A DNA stretch of 64,000 nucleotides from Acidobacteriota bacterium (GTDB lineage: Bacteria; Acidobacteriota; Blastocatellia; Pyrinomonadales; Pyrinomonadaceae). Below are positions 21,727 through 29,652 of this stretch, one piece after another; the stretch's first letter is position 1; each line of letters opens with the position of its first letter. The stretch lies in contig JAIVJM010000002.1 in the NCBI GenBank assembly GCA_020199995.1, forward strand, positions 1-64,000, read 5' to 3'. A program made the translations under genes and the position numbers. A model generated the notes under the pieces. That model had not been told where the DNA came from. It did no database searches and was given only the letters and a program-made list of their open reading frames with translations.

Positions 21727-22812
21727 TCACTCCGCGAGCATCAAACGGACGTTCTCTCTGAAGAGTTGCGGGTCAACGACGAGGTTCGCGGTGTGTGGGC
21801 CTTCGTCGGGGTTTTCGGCGTCGCAGAGCTGGTAAAAGTATTCGAGCCCGGAGGCCGAGGCGAGGTTGAAGAACCAGTTCCGCTCGCGCTCGTCTCGGCG
21901 GCGCAGCTCCAGCACGCGGCCCCCGGGTTTCATGAACAGCATGTTCGTGAGGCCCGCCCCGTGGCTCGAGACGAGGACGCGCGCGCGCGCCGCGATCCAC
22001 ACCTGCTCCTCGAAGGGGTGATCCTCGAAATGCACGACGCGGAAGTCGAACTCCCTGAGCGTGTCGAGCAGCTCCGCCTCGTTCGAGACCTTCCGCTTCG
22101 GCGCGCGTCCGCGGCTCAGGTACACGCGCTCGCTCCCGCCGGAGCCCGCGCCCTCCCCGTAGAACCCGAAGAGAAACTCCCGCAGGCCGCGGACGACCTC
22201 CTCGTTATAATTCCCCGAAGGCACGATATTCATCGAAGGCATGAAGAGCTTGCGGCAGAAGTAGACCTCGCCCGGCCCGATGTATTCGACGCCCCCGACG
22301 GCGAAGGCTTTGAGGGACGACTGAACGAACTCCAAACGACGGTAGCGGTGCGGCATGAGCAGGACCAAGTCTTTCGCCGCTTTGCGCGCGGCGTAGAGCC
22401 TCGGCAACGCGTCCGCCAGCCAGTGGAAGTAGCCTGCGCTCCAGTCGTCAACTATCCAGAGACAGTCGCGCTCGAACCTCCGCCGGGCGCGCAGCAGGTG
22501 GCTGTTGAAGAGGAACTTGAGGACGCTCCGACGCCTGCCGAGGAAATAATTCATGGTGACGGGGGAGGAAAAAGACTCCGGCAGAATCCTCGCGCCCTTG
22601 AAGAGCATCCCTTCGGGGCTCACCCCCACGTCCGCGAGTTCGAGCAGGAGGGTCGGAGGAATCACCATCTCCAGCGCGTCCTCGAAGAGCGGCAAATCTT
22701 CCGCCCTGAAATTGAGCGGAAGCCGCCGCCGCGAGACGCCGCCCGCGGCGAGCACGGGCGCGCCGTCGCGCGGTGTGTCGTAAGGTCTGAAGATTCTCAA
22801 TGCCGACCTCAA
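21727..22812 (-). CDS. Glycosyltransferase family 61 protein
   Basis: The 361-residue protein has DDWSAGYFHWLADALPRLYAAR, LFMPSMNIVPSGNYNEEVVRGLREF, RVYLSRGRAPKRKVSNEAELLDTL, and the diagnostic ARVLVSSHGAGLTNMLFMKPGGRVLELRR. These are the conserved blocks of GT61 (DUF563) transferases, which add sugars in cell-surface glycan assembly. It follows an FkbM-type methyltransferase by 51 bases on the same strand, and both are probably part of a small surface-polysaccharide unit. The acceptor is unknown. Confidence 0.88.
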   Translation of the reverse strand: MRSALRIFRPYDTPRDGAPVLAAGGVSRRRLPLNFRAEDLPLFEDALEMVIPPTLLLELADVGVSPEGMLFKGARILPESFSSPVTMNYFLGRRRSVLKFLFNSHLLRARRRFERDCLWIVDDWSAGYFHWLADALPRLYAARKAAKDLVLLMPHRYRRLEFVQSSLKAFAVGGVEYIGPGEVYFCRKLFMPSMNIVPSGNYNEEVVRGLREFLFGFYGEGAGSGGSERVYLSRGRAPKRKVSNEAELLDTLREFDFRVVHFEDHPFEEQVWIAARARVLVSSHGAGLTNMLFMKPGGRVLELRRRDERERNWFFNLASASGLEYFYQLCDAENPDEGPHTANLVVDPQLFRENVRLMLAE

Positions 22813-22863
22813 AAGGACTCGGGTGGCGAGTCCGGCGCGCGCCTCGCGGGGGCGGGCGCGGGC

Positions 22864-23591
22864 TCAGAGCGTCGTTCTGTCAACGAAGAAGTATTCGTTG
22901 AGCTTGCCGAGGATGATCACGTTCTGCGCGCACACGTCGTAGCCGTGGCCCCTCATCGCCCGCACGACCTCGGAGCGCTCGGGGTCTATCTGCGCGTCTT
23001 CCACCACGACGAAGTGCGGCCTGAAGCGCCGCCAGTCGTTCGATTCGAGCACCTCAAGGTCGTGCCCCTCGACGTCCACGTTCATGAAGTCTATGGCCTG
23101 CCCCTCGGGCGCGTGCCGTTCGAGGACTTCCGCCAGCGGGAGGACGGGGACGGCGATCTCGCGCCGCACCTCCCCGAGCATCCCGATGTGCTCGAGGAAT
23201 TCGCGCGAGAAGCTGTCATCGTCGAGTCCTCGCCGATGAAATAGTAGGTCAACTCGCCGCGCCCGGACGAGATGCCGAGCTCAAGGTTGATGTCTCTGGG
23301 CCGCACCTTGTCGAATAGCTTGCGGCTCCCGGGCCGCGCCTCGACGTTGATGCCGCGCCAGCCGTAGAGGTAGAAAAAATAGGTGTTGGAGAAGAGCGTC
23401 GGGTGGTATGCGCCGACGTCCACGTAGAACCCGTCCTGCTTGTCCGAGCCGATGATGTGCCGCAGGATCATGTCTTCGCCCGCCGACGAAAAAGAAGGTG
23501 CGTAGTTGTCATAGCCCAGCAGCATCCGCTGCACCGACTTCTTCAAGCCCCGCGGCATCCACGACCTGGTGAGAGACCTGAGATTGACCAT
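22864..23591 (-). pseudogene. FkbM family methyltransferase, single frameshift
   Basis: The first frame from 23591 gives SAGEDMILRHII, GFYVDVGAYHPTLFSNTYFFYLYGWRGINVEARPGS and LELGISSGRGELTYYFIGEDSTM. The frame then moves near 23215-23225 to SFSREFLEHIGMLGEVRREIAVPVLPLAEVLERHAPEGQAIDFMNVDVEGHDLEVL and ends at 22864. Both halves fit the FkbM fold: the SAM-binding VDVGA and the DVEGHD motif. One inserted base in the ATGACAGC stretch would explain it. FkbM enzymes O-methylate sugars or polyketides; with GT61 next door a glycan role is likely. Confidence 0.87.
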
Positions 23592-23626
23592 AGTAATTTT
23601 TTAGAGGCCGGCCCCCGGCTTGACTC

Positions 23627-24598
23627 CTATTTCACTCCCGGGGGCCGCGGGACGAAGTCGAGCACGATGGGGTCGTGATCGGAGAGCGCGACCGACGCGT
23701 CGCCGAGGCGGCTGACAACGCGGGGCGGCTCGCGCGGGTCGGGCTCGATGTCGCGGCCCGCGAACCAGTCGAGCTTGAGCGCGCAGCGCCCGCCGTGCTC
23801 GCGCAGAGACCACTGAAGGAACCAGAAGCACCACTGCGGAACCCACTCGGCGAGGTTCTTGTAGGCGGCCAGATCGGCCACGTCGTAGTGGAGCGTGCCG
23901 GCGCCCATCTCGTTGAGGTCACGGACGCGGTAGCCGCGCCGCTCAAGCTCGCGGAAAAGGTGTCGCTCGAACCAGCGCTCGGGGTAGAGATAGTGGTTGC
24001 GGATGAAGTAGCTCGGCCCCATCGCCACGCGGCGGAAGAACCCGAAGACGGCGTAGAGCGCGCGGCTCGAATTGTAGGTCGTGGTGTTCCAGTCGCCGCC
24101 GATGAGGACGGGCAGCCGGGGCTCGAGGGTGTCGAGGAGGTCGAGGACGACTGACATCTGGCGCTGGCGGTGGCGCTGGCTCGAATGTGCGTCGAGGTGC
24201 ACGCTCACGGTGCGGAACGCGCCCGCCGTGGGGGGCTCGATTTCGGCGACCACGGCGCGCTGGCTCCCCAGACGCTTCTCGTTGCCGCTCATCTTGTCCT
24301 TGCCGTTCGGCAGCGCCACCGACCACGCGCGCCGCAGTGGGTGTCGCGACAGCACCGCGTTGCCGTGCAGCGCCTCCGCGTTCTCGCCCGCGGCGCGGCT
24401 CTCGAGGCCCGCCCCCTTGCTCAGGTTGATGTAGCTCGGCGCGAAGGCATAGCTTGCTTCCGTCGAGTTGAACTGCGCGAGCTCTTGGAAGTGCGAGCCG
24501 AGTTGGTGTTCGAGCAGCGTCGGCGGCTCTGTTTTCTGGCGAACGACTGTATTCATCTGGGCATGCGAAATGGTACAGGCTCGCCCGCCTCTTTTCAA
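23627..24598 (-). CDS. Endonuclease/exonuclease/phosphatase family protein lacking its N-terminal metal-binding part
   Basis: The frame begins at a TTG at 24598, with an ATG 14 codons later. It contains HGNAVLSRHPLRRAW, VAEIEPP, VSVHLDAHSSQRHRQRQM, LIGGDWNTTTYNSSRALY and, at the end, VALSDHDPIVLDF. These are the middle and late blocks of the EEP phosphodiesterase fold (His, Asp-x-Asn, and the terminal Ser-Asp-His). The usual opening strand with Asn (YNIH type) and the following LQE Glu are absent, and there is no room before the def gene ends at 24654. The protein is therefore probably 5'-truncated by deletion or assembly loss. Confidence 0.75.
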   Translation of the reverse strand: MKRGGRACTISHAQMNTVVRQKTEPPTLLEHQLGSHFQELAQFNSTEASYAFAPSYINLSKGAGLESRAAGENAEALHGNAVLSRHPLRRAWSVALPNGKDKMSGNEKRLGSQRAVVAEIEPPTAGAFRTVSVHLDAHSSQRHRQRQMSVVLDLLDTLEPRLPVLIGGDWNTTTYNSSRALYAVFGFFRRVAMGPSYFIRNHYLYPERWFERHLFRELERRGYRVRDLNEMGAGTLHYDVADLAAYKNLAEWVPQWCFWFLQWSLREHGGRCALKLDWFAGRDIEPDPREPPRVVSRLGDASVALSDHDPIVLDFVPRPPGVK

Positions 24599-24653
24599 CC
24601 TCGACGACCTTGAGGTAAAAATAATTAACGCCGGTGGACGGGAGGAAAAGTCT

Positions 24654-25145
24654 TCAGCGCCACTTCCTGAGCTTCTGGAACCGGCGCTTGACCATTTCGC
24701 GGCGGAGCGGCGTGAGCCGGTCGATGAAGAGGACGCCGTCGCAGTGGTCGGTTTCGTGGAGGAAGCAGCGCGCGGCGAGGCCCTCGGCTTCCTGCTCGAA
24801 CACTTCGCCGCGCACGTCCTGCGCGCGGAGGCGGACGCGTTCGGCGCGCCGGAGCGGGGCGTGAACTTTGCCCACCGAGAGGCAACCCTCCTCGCCCTCC
24901 TGCGCGCCCTCCGCCGAGACTATTTCCGGGTTGGCCGCGACCAGCCTGAGGCCCTCGCAATCCATCACGAAGAGCCGCAGGGGCAGTCCCACCTGCGCCG
25001 CCGCCAGCCCCACGCCTTCTTCGGCGTACATCGTCTCGAACATCTCAGAGACCAGCCGCTCCAGCTCAGCGCCGAACTCCTCGACGGGCTCGCCCGCCTG
25101 TTTGAGAACCCTCTCGGGGAACTCAGTGATCTTCAAGACGGCCAT
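24654..25145 (-). CDS. def: Peptide deformylase
   Basis: From the ATG at 25145 the product is 163 residues (MAVLKITEFPERVLKQAGEPVEE). An upstream extension to 25241 is in frame but unlike the family. The three deformylase motifs are present: GVGLAAAQVG, EEGCLSV with the Cys metal ligand, and HETDHCDG (HExxH). It removes the formyl group from nascent proteins. The gene follows two terminator-like hairpins and precedes the EEP-family gene by about 55 bases. Confidence 0.95.
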   Translation of the reverse strand: MAVLKITEFPERVLKQAGEPVEEFGAELERLVSEMFETMYAEEGVGLAAAQVGLPLRLFVMDCEGLRLVAANPEIVSAEGAQEGEEGCLSVGKVHAPLRRAERVRLRAQDVRGEVFEQEAEGLAARCFLHETDHCDGVLFIDRLTPLRREMVKRRFQKLRKWR

Positions 25146-25245
25146 CCCTCTCCTCGCCCCCTCACGTTTTTGACTCTCAGGATTGAAATTCGCTTGTGAG
25201 TCGAGTTTAGCAGGAAAGCTGTAGTTGCGATGAAGAGCCATGCGA

Positions 25246-25314
25246 CAAAATCCCCGCCGGGGATGAAGACAAAAGCCGGGAGCAAGCGAACGCGTGTGAG
25301 CGCCGCCCCCGGCT
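25246..25314 (-). terminator. Tandem intrinsic terminators between the second HEAT gene and def
   Basis: Read on the minus strand, AGCCGGG (25314-25308) pairs with CCCGGCT (25280-25274), followed by TTTTG. A second compact hairpin, ATCCCC-GGC-GGGGAT (25265-25251), is followed by another TTTTG. Two stem-plus-T-run structures placed after the HEAT gene stop (25348) fit Rho-independent termination before def. Confidence 0.6.
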
Positions 25315-25347
25315 CTTATCTTTCGCCCTTGCAGAACTCGACGAAAG

Positions 25348-26352
25348 TTATTTCGTCAGGAAGCTTCTGAGATAGCTGATGGCTGCGGGGTCGCCGGTGC
25401 GCCCGAGCAGGACGAGCGCCTGTTTGCGCACCTCCGGCTTGGCGTGCGTCTGCGCGAGCTTGATGAGGAGCGGCACGGCCTCGGCTGCGGGGCGACGGCT
25501 GATAGCGACGACGGCCTGCTTCTGCAACTCGGTGTCGGCGTCTACGCGGCCCGCCGTCTCGGTCAGAGTGCCGAGGGCGCGCTCGCCCGCCATCTCGCCG
25601 AGGTGCGCGAGCGCCTTCTTCCGCAGCTCGATGTCGGAGTCCTGCTCCGCGACTTTGACGAGAAAGCTGACGACGGCACTCCGGTTATCGTTCCCCGCCA
25701 CCGCCGACAGCACGCTCCGCTTCAGCTCGCGGCTCGTGACCGCGTCGTAGAGGCGTTGGAGAAAGTCGAGCGACTGCGCGTCGCGGCCCCGACCATAGGC
25801 CGCGATGGCCGAGCGGCGGATGTCAGTGCCTTCGCGCTCGTCGCGCGCGACCCCGGCGAGGAAGTCGCGCGTGGCGGGGGCAACGGGCGGGTAGCCGAGC
25901 GCACGGACGGCGCGCGCGCGCACGCCCTGTGACAGCGAGCCGCGCGCCAGCGAGAGGAGCACCTCGGCGACGCGCCGGTCGTCGTGCAGAGCGATGGCGC
26001 GGGTCGCGTCTTCGTCCACGTCGCCCGTCCGGTTCGACTCGGCGATGCCGCGCAAAAGGCTCAGGCTCTCTTCGTTCGCCGCGCGCCCGAGCCAGTAGAC
26101 GGGGAAGCCCGCGTACTCGCGCCGCCGCGCGAGGTTGTAAATCTCGACGCGCACGACCCGACCGCCCGCCGCCGCGTCGCGCAAAAGGAAGACCCCGAGG
26201 TCGCGCGTCTCGACGGAAGAGCCCGAGGCTGTGCCGCCGAAGTCGTTATTGAAGACGACGCCGTCGAAGTTGAAGACGGTGCCTTCGCCGATATAAAAAT
26301 GGCTGCCGTCGTCGCCCACGAACTCGAAGTCCACGGCGACGCCGGGCCGCAC
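25348..26352 (-). CDS. HEAT-repeat protein 2 (5' end lost or fused)
   Basis: The open frame continues upstream of the nominal GTG start at 26352 as APAYAFDVRPGVAVDFEFVGDDGSHFYIGEG, so the protein's true beginning is upstream but is interrupted by the end of HEAT gene 1. A beta-rich N-terminal domain (VFNFDGVVFNNDFGGTAS, LGVFLLRDAAAGGRVVRVEIYNL) is followed by at least six HEAT-like helices of about 30-37 residues, each ending in patterns like ELRKKALAHLGEMAGERAL and EVRKQALVLLGRTGDPAAI. No catalytic residues are visible. Proteins of this kind are probably periplasmic scaffolds; the function is not known. It is followed by two terminator-like hairpins. Confidence 0.75.
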   Translation of the reverse strand: MRPGVAVDFEFVGDDGSHFYIGEGTVFNFDGVVFNNDFGGTASGSSVETRDLGVFLLRDAAAGGRVVRVEIYNLARRREYAGFPVYWLGRAANEESLSLLRGIAESNRTGDVDEDATRAIALHDDRRVAEVLLSLARGSLSQGVRARAVRALGYPPVAPATRDFLAGVARDEREGTDIRRSAIAAYGRGRDAQSLDFLQRLYDAVTSRELKRSVLSAVAGNDNRSAVVSFLVKVAEQDSDIELRKKALAHLGEMAGERALGTLTETAGRVDADTELQKQAVVAISRRPAAEAVPLLIKLAQTHAKPEVRKQALVLLGRTGDPAAISYLRSFLTK

Positions 26353-27646
26353 GTCGAAGGCGTAGGCGGGCGCGCTTCCTGCGCTCCAGCGGCTCGCTCG
26401 CGTTGCGCGCGATCTGCATCAGCTTCCGGTAGGCGCGCGGGTCCTGATAGCGGCTGATGGCTTCGAGCAGGTAATTCTGAAGCTCGGGATTGCGCTCGCC
26501 GTCGTAGAGCGACAGGATCACGTCAATGCTCTGTTCATCGCCGCGGTTGGGGATCGCGTGGATGGCCTGCTTGCGCAGCTCGAGGTCGGTCGAGGTGCGC
26601 GCGATCTCGGCGAGCTTGGCCCCGGCGCGCGGCGACTTGCGGTTGCCGAAGGCGGCCACCACGTACTTCCTGATCTGCACGTCCGAGACGGCGTCGTAGA
26701 GCCGCAGGAGTTCGTCCACCACGGGCTCGCCCGCGCGGCGGCTGAGGAGCGAGACGGCGTGCTGGCGCGCCGTGAGGTTTTTGCCGTTGGCGATGACGTC
26801 GCCGACGATGCCCACGGCGCGCGCGTTCTCGTGGTCGGCCAGCGCATGGATCGCCGAATCGGTCGGGCTCTCGTCCTCGTAAGCCGCGCTCATCGCCACC
26901 TCGCGGAGCACTTCGAGGCCGCGCTCGTCGCCGGTGCGCCCCAGCGCGGTGATGGCCCTCATGCGCAGCTTCTCGTTCGACTCGCTGCGCGCCATCTGGA
27001 TGAGCACGGGCACGGCTTCGTTCCCGCCGTATCTGCCGAGCAGAGTGATGGCGGCTTCCCTCACGCGCGGGGAGTTGTTCGCGTTCGAGCGGAGCACGTC
27101 GCCGACGAGCGTCGCGCAGCGTGCGCGGTCGGCCTGGCAGAGGCTTTGGAGTGCGATAATCTTGAGTTCGGCGTCGGCATCCTGCGGAACGTTGACGCTC
27201 TGCGGGTCGGTCTTCGACTTCAACTTGACGAGCGACTTCGCGCCGTCCTTGGCCCAGTTAGACGTTGGGTACTGCTGGATGAGACGCACCAGCGACCGCT
27301 CGGCTTCCGGCAGCTTGTTCTGCTTCTCGTAGGCATAGGCGAGCCAGTAAAGCGCCGCGTCCGTGTTCTTGTCCGCGGGGAACTCGGAGACGAACTTGTT
27401 GAAGGTCGCCGCCGCCCTGTCCCATTTCTCTTCGTTAATGAGGTCGCGGCCCTGAATGAAAGCCTTCGTCGCGGGGTCGTTCCCGCTCGCGCCCTGCACG
27501 AGCCGGTTGAGCATGTCGCGCTCGGGCGTGAACAACTGCGCGGAGGCGGGAGCCGCGCTCGCCAGCACGAGGGCGAAGGCTGCGAGCAGTCCCGCCGCAA
27601 GGGCCGTGCGTCGAATTTGATTGCCGATAGTGATTAAGTGAAACAT
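26246..27646 (-). CDS. Secreted TPR/HEAT-repeat protein 1 (C-terminus frame-disrupted)
   Basis: The ATG at 27646 begins a signal peptide (RTALAAGLLAAFALVLASAAPASAQ). Residues about 45-150 form a TPR-like tol-pal type region (ALYWLAYAYEKQNKLPEAERSLVRLIQQYPTSNWAKD). Nine or so HEAT-like repeats then run to about residue 425 (for example REAAITLLGRYGGNEAVPVLIQMARSES). After ASEPLERRKRA the frame turns into an Arg-rich nonsense tail (from about 26375), because the coding frame switches to that of HEAT protein 2. The natural end of protein 1 and the start of protein 2 therefore seem to have been lost. It lies 54 bases downstream of the anti-sigma gene. Confidence 0.8.
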   Translation of the reverse strand: MFHLITIGNQIRRTALAAGLLAAFALVLASAAPASAQLFTPERDMLNRLVQGASGNDPATKAFIQGRDLINEEKWDRAAATFNKFVSEFPADKNTDAALYWLAYAYEKQNKLPEAERSLVRLIQQYPTSNWAKDGAKSLVKLKSKTDPQSVNVPQDADAELKIIALQSLCQADRARCATLVGDVLRSNANNSPRVREAAITLLGRYGGNEAVPVLIQMARSESNEKLRMRAITALGRTGDERGLEVLREVAMSAAYEDESPTDSAIHALADHENARAVGIVGDVIANGKNLTARQHAVSLLSRRAGEPVVDELLRLYDAVSDVQIRKYVVAAFGNRKSPRAGAKLAEIARTSTDLELRKQAIHAIPNRGDEQSIDVILSLYDGERNPELQNYLLEAISRYQDPRAYRKLMQIARNASEPLERRKRARLRLRRAARRRRGLRVRGRRRQPFLYRRRHRLQLRRRRLQ

Positions 27647-27700
27647 GATTTTTTCGTCCTTACTTCCGAAGGGTTGTCGAGACTTTCTCCTCGCGCACGC

Positions 27701-28765
27701 CTAGTAGACCTGCAACGACGCGATGATCTCCTTTTTCTGCATCCGGTCCTTGATTGAACGCACTTCGTCGCGCGAGGGCTCGTCGCGCAGGTTCGAGATG
27801 TCGAGCAGGAAGGGCTCAAGTGAATTCAAAATCCGCGCGGTCGTCTTGTTGCCCGCCGCCTCGGCTTCGAGCTGGAGCGAGATGTTCTGGTCCAGCAGCT
27901 TTCTCGACTGGCTCTTCTCGTAAGCGATGTTGATCACGCCCTCTCCCTCCGTGTCGCGGGCGTTTCTGAAAGAGCGCAGGAGCAGCTGCGCGTGCTCGAC
28001 GTGCCGCGCCACCTCTTTCTCTTCCGGGTCGAGCAAACGCGTGTTGATCGCCAGCACGTCGTCGTCGAGCAGGGAGGGCTGCACCGAGAGCAGCACGTCG
28101 TCTTGAGCTACGGGGTGATTTTCGCTCGGCAAGACATCGCCCGCGACGCCGGGATTAAACGGCCTCCGCGTCGGCGTGGCCGAAGCCTTCATCAACTTCA
28201 CGGATTGACTGGCGGAAGCGAGCTGCGCGTCGTTCTTGTGCGGCGTGGCTGTCCGGGGAACATCGCCTTCAACACTCTCAACACGGTCGGGCAGCGGGCC
28301 GGGATTGGGCACGCCGCCAGAGGGCGGCTTCGTGTCTGGAACCGGAGTTGATCGCGCAATCGTCTCTCGCCGCACGGGGCGCGGCGCTTGCATGAACCAG
28401 AGCACGCCAGCGGCGACGCCAACTAAGAGCAGCGCCATCGAAGAGGCGAGCGCGGGCCGGAGGGCGAGCGCGCCGAGGACTATGGCGAGTTGCCCGCGCA
28501 GCCTCGTTAGTAAAGGCACCGGCTTCGCCACGCGCTCCGCCGGAGCTTCGGCGATTCGCTCGCTGACGGCGTGCCACATCGCGGGCGATACTTCCAGCTC
28601 GCGGTCGTAGCGCAGGTACATCTCCTGCTCGGCGCTGAGCGCGTCGAAGGCTTCGGCGCACTCCGCGCAGGCCGCCATGTGCGCGCCCATCAACTCACTC
28701 GTTCGTCTGTCAACCTCGCCGTCCGCGAACTCTTCGAGCAACGGTAGGCACTCTTCGCATTTCAT
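27701..28765 (-). CDS. Zinc-binding anti-sigma factor with one membrane helix
   Basis: The 354-residue protein begins MKCEECLPLLEEFADGEVDRR. It has the zinc-binding anti-sigma signature H29-x3-C33-x2-C36 (GAHMAACAEC), a single membrane helix at about 107-127 (ALASSMALLLVGVAAGVLWFM), then a Pro/Ser-rich periplasmic linker and a helical C-terminal domain. Its ATG overlaps the stop of the ECF sigma gene by one base (TAATG), so the two are translationally coupled. It should hold the sigma factor inactive at the membrane until an envelope signal arrives. Confidence 0.9.
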   Translation of the reverse strand: MKCEECLPLLEEFADGEVDRRTSELMGAHMAACAECAEAFDALSAEQEMYLRYDRELEVSPAMWHAVSERIAEAPAERVAKPVPLLTRLRGQLAIVLGALALRPALASSMALLLVGVAAGVLWFMQAPRPVRRETIARSTPVPDTKPPSGGVPNPGPLPDRVESVEGDVPRTATPHKNDAQLASASQSVKLMKASATPTRRPFNPGVAGDVLPSENHPVAQDDVLLSVQPSLLDDDVLAINTRLLDPEEKEVARHVEHAQLLLRSFRNARDTEGEGVINIAYEKSQSRKLLDQNISLQLEAEAAGNKTTARILNSLEPFLLDISNLRDEPSRDEVRSIKDRMQKKEIIASLQVY

Positions 28766-29403
28766 TACTGCTCACCCCCAAGATATGGGCCGAGGCGGCG
28801 GCGCATCTCGGCGCGCGCCCGGTGCAAATCTGTCTTCAACTTGCCGATTGAGAAACCCGTAATCTCCGCAATCTCTTCGTAGCTGCGCTGCTGGAAAACC
28901 TTGAGCGTGAAGACGAGCCGCTTGTCCTCGTCGAGCCTGAGCAGCGCGCTCTGGATGACGCCGTTCAGCTCCTTGTCGAGCAACTGCCCGGCCGGGCCGC
29001 GCTGGCCGTCGCACAGCTCGAAGACTTCCGCCTCGTCGTCCACGTGGACGTTCCGGCTTTCGCGTGCGCGCGTGCGCAGCGACTCACGCGCGACGTTCTT
29101 GGCGATGCCGAAGAGCCACGTCGAGAGCTTCGTCTCGTCGCGCAAGGCCCCGAGGCTCTTGTAGGCCCGCACGAAGGTCTCCTGCGTCAAATCTTCGGCC
29201 AGCTCGCGCGAGCCGACCATGTCGTAGACGAAGCTGATGAGCGGGCGGGCATAGCGGTCGAAGATGAGGCGGAAAGCCTCCTCGTCGCCGTGCCTGACGC
29301 GCGCCACCAGTTCCTCCGTGCTGTTCATCAAGGTCCCAGTGTACGCGCCTGACTGACCCACTGCTTCGATATTCACCATTGTCTTGATCGCCAGCCGCTT
29401 CAT
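28765..29403 (-). CDS. ECF-type RNA polymerase sigma factor
   Basis: Region 2 is clear in EEAFRLIFDRYARPLISFVYDMVGSRELAEDLTQETFVRAYKSLGALRDETKLSTWLFGIAKN, and region 4 in LLRLDEDKRLVFTLKVFQQRSYEEIAEITGFSIGKLKTDLHRARAEMRRRL. I list the longest ATG start (212 residues). Starts at 29379 or 29328 (MNSTEELVARV) are also possible, because promoter-like sequence reaches almost to 29403. It directs transcription of envelope-related genes. The anti-sigma and HEAT-protein genes follow directly. Confidence 0.92.
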   Translation of the reverse strand: MKRLAIKTMVNIEAVGQSGAYTGTLMNSTEELVARVRHGDEEAFRLIFDRYARPLISFVYDMVGSRELAEDLTQETFVRAYKSLGALRDETKLSTWLFGIAKNVARESLRTRARESRNVHVDDEAEVFELCDGQRGPAGQLLDKELNGVIQSALLRLDEDKRLVFTLKVFQQRSYEEIAEITGFSIGKLKTDLHRARAEMRRRLGPYLGGEQ

Positions 29404-29406
29404 CGT

Positions 29407-29448
29407 CTTATACCGCCAGTAAGTGTCCCCGACCCCCGGAAGGTTTCA
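29407..29448 (-). promoter_or_regulatory. Possible promoter for the sigma/anti-sigma operon
   Basis: On the minus strand TGAAACC (29448-29442) resembles the AAC-type -35 element used by ECF sigma factors. TATAAG lies 29 bases further (29412-29407). A downstream -10 of the CGTC type at normal spacing is not evident, so autoregulation is only suggested. If this promoter is used, the sigma start codon is probably at 29379 or 29328. Confidence 0.35.
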
Positions 29449-29524
29449 GAAAAATTCGAGGCGTCGCGCGCCGGGGGAAAGCAGCCTGAAAGAATACATT
29501 TTCGCCCGCTTTTCGTGAGAAGCG

Positions 29525-29639
29525 GCGAGAGCGGGGGCAAATCCCTTTCCCGACCTTTGAGATTACGAAAGCCGAGAGGCTACGGCGAGCCCTCAAGGCT
29601 TTGCTGCCTCACAGGTCGGGAAGGGGGCTGGCCCCCGCT
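29525..29639. repeat. Dispersed inverted repeat, GGGGGCAAGCCCCC type (copy 2)
   Basis: It shares with the copy at 10156-10266 the ordered blocks GAGAGCGGGGGCAA, TTTCCCGACCTTTGAGA, CGAAAGC, CCTCAAGGCTT, CACAGGTCGGGAAGGGGGCT and GCCCCCGCTC. Its ends are reverse complements of one another. It starts 13 bases beyond the stop of the MATE gene (29653), on that gene's downstream side. Confidence 0.8.
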
Positions 29640-29652
29640 CCCGCATGCCGCT

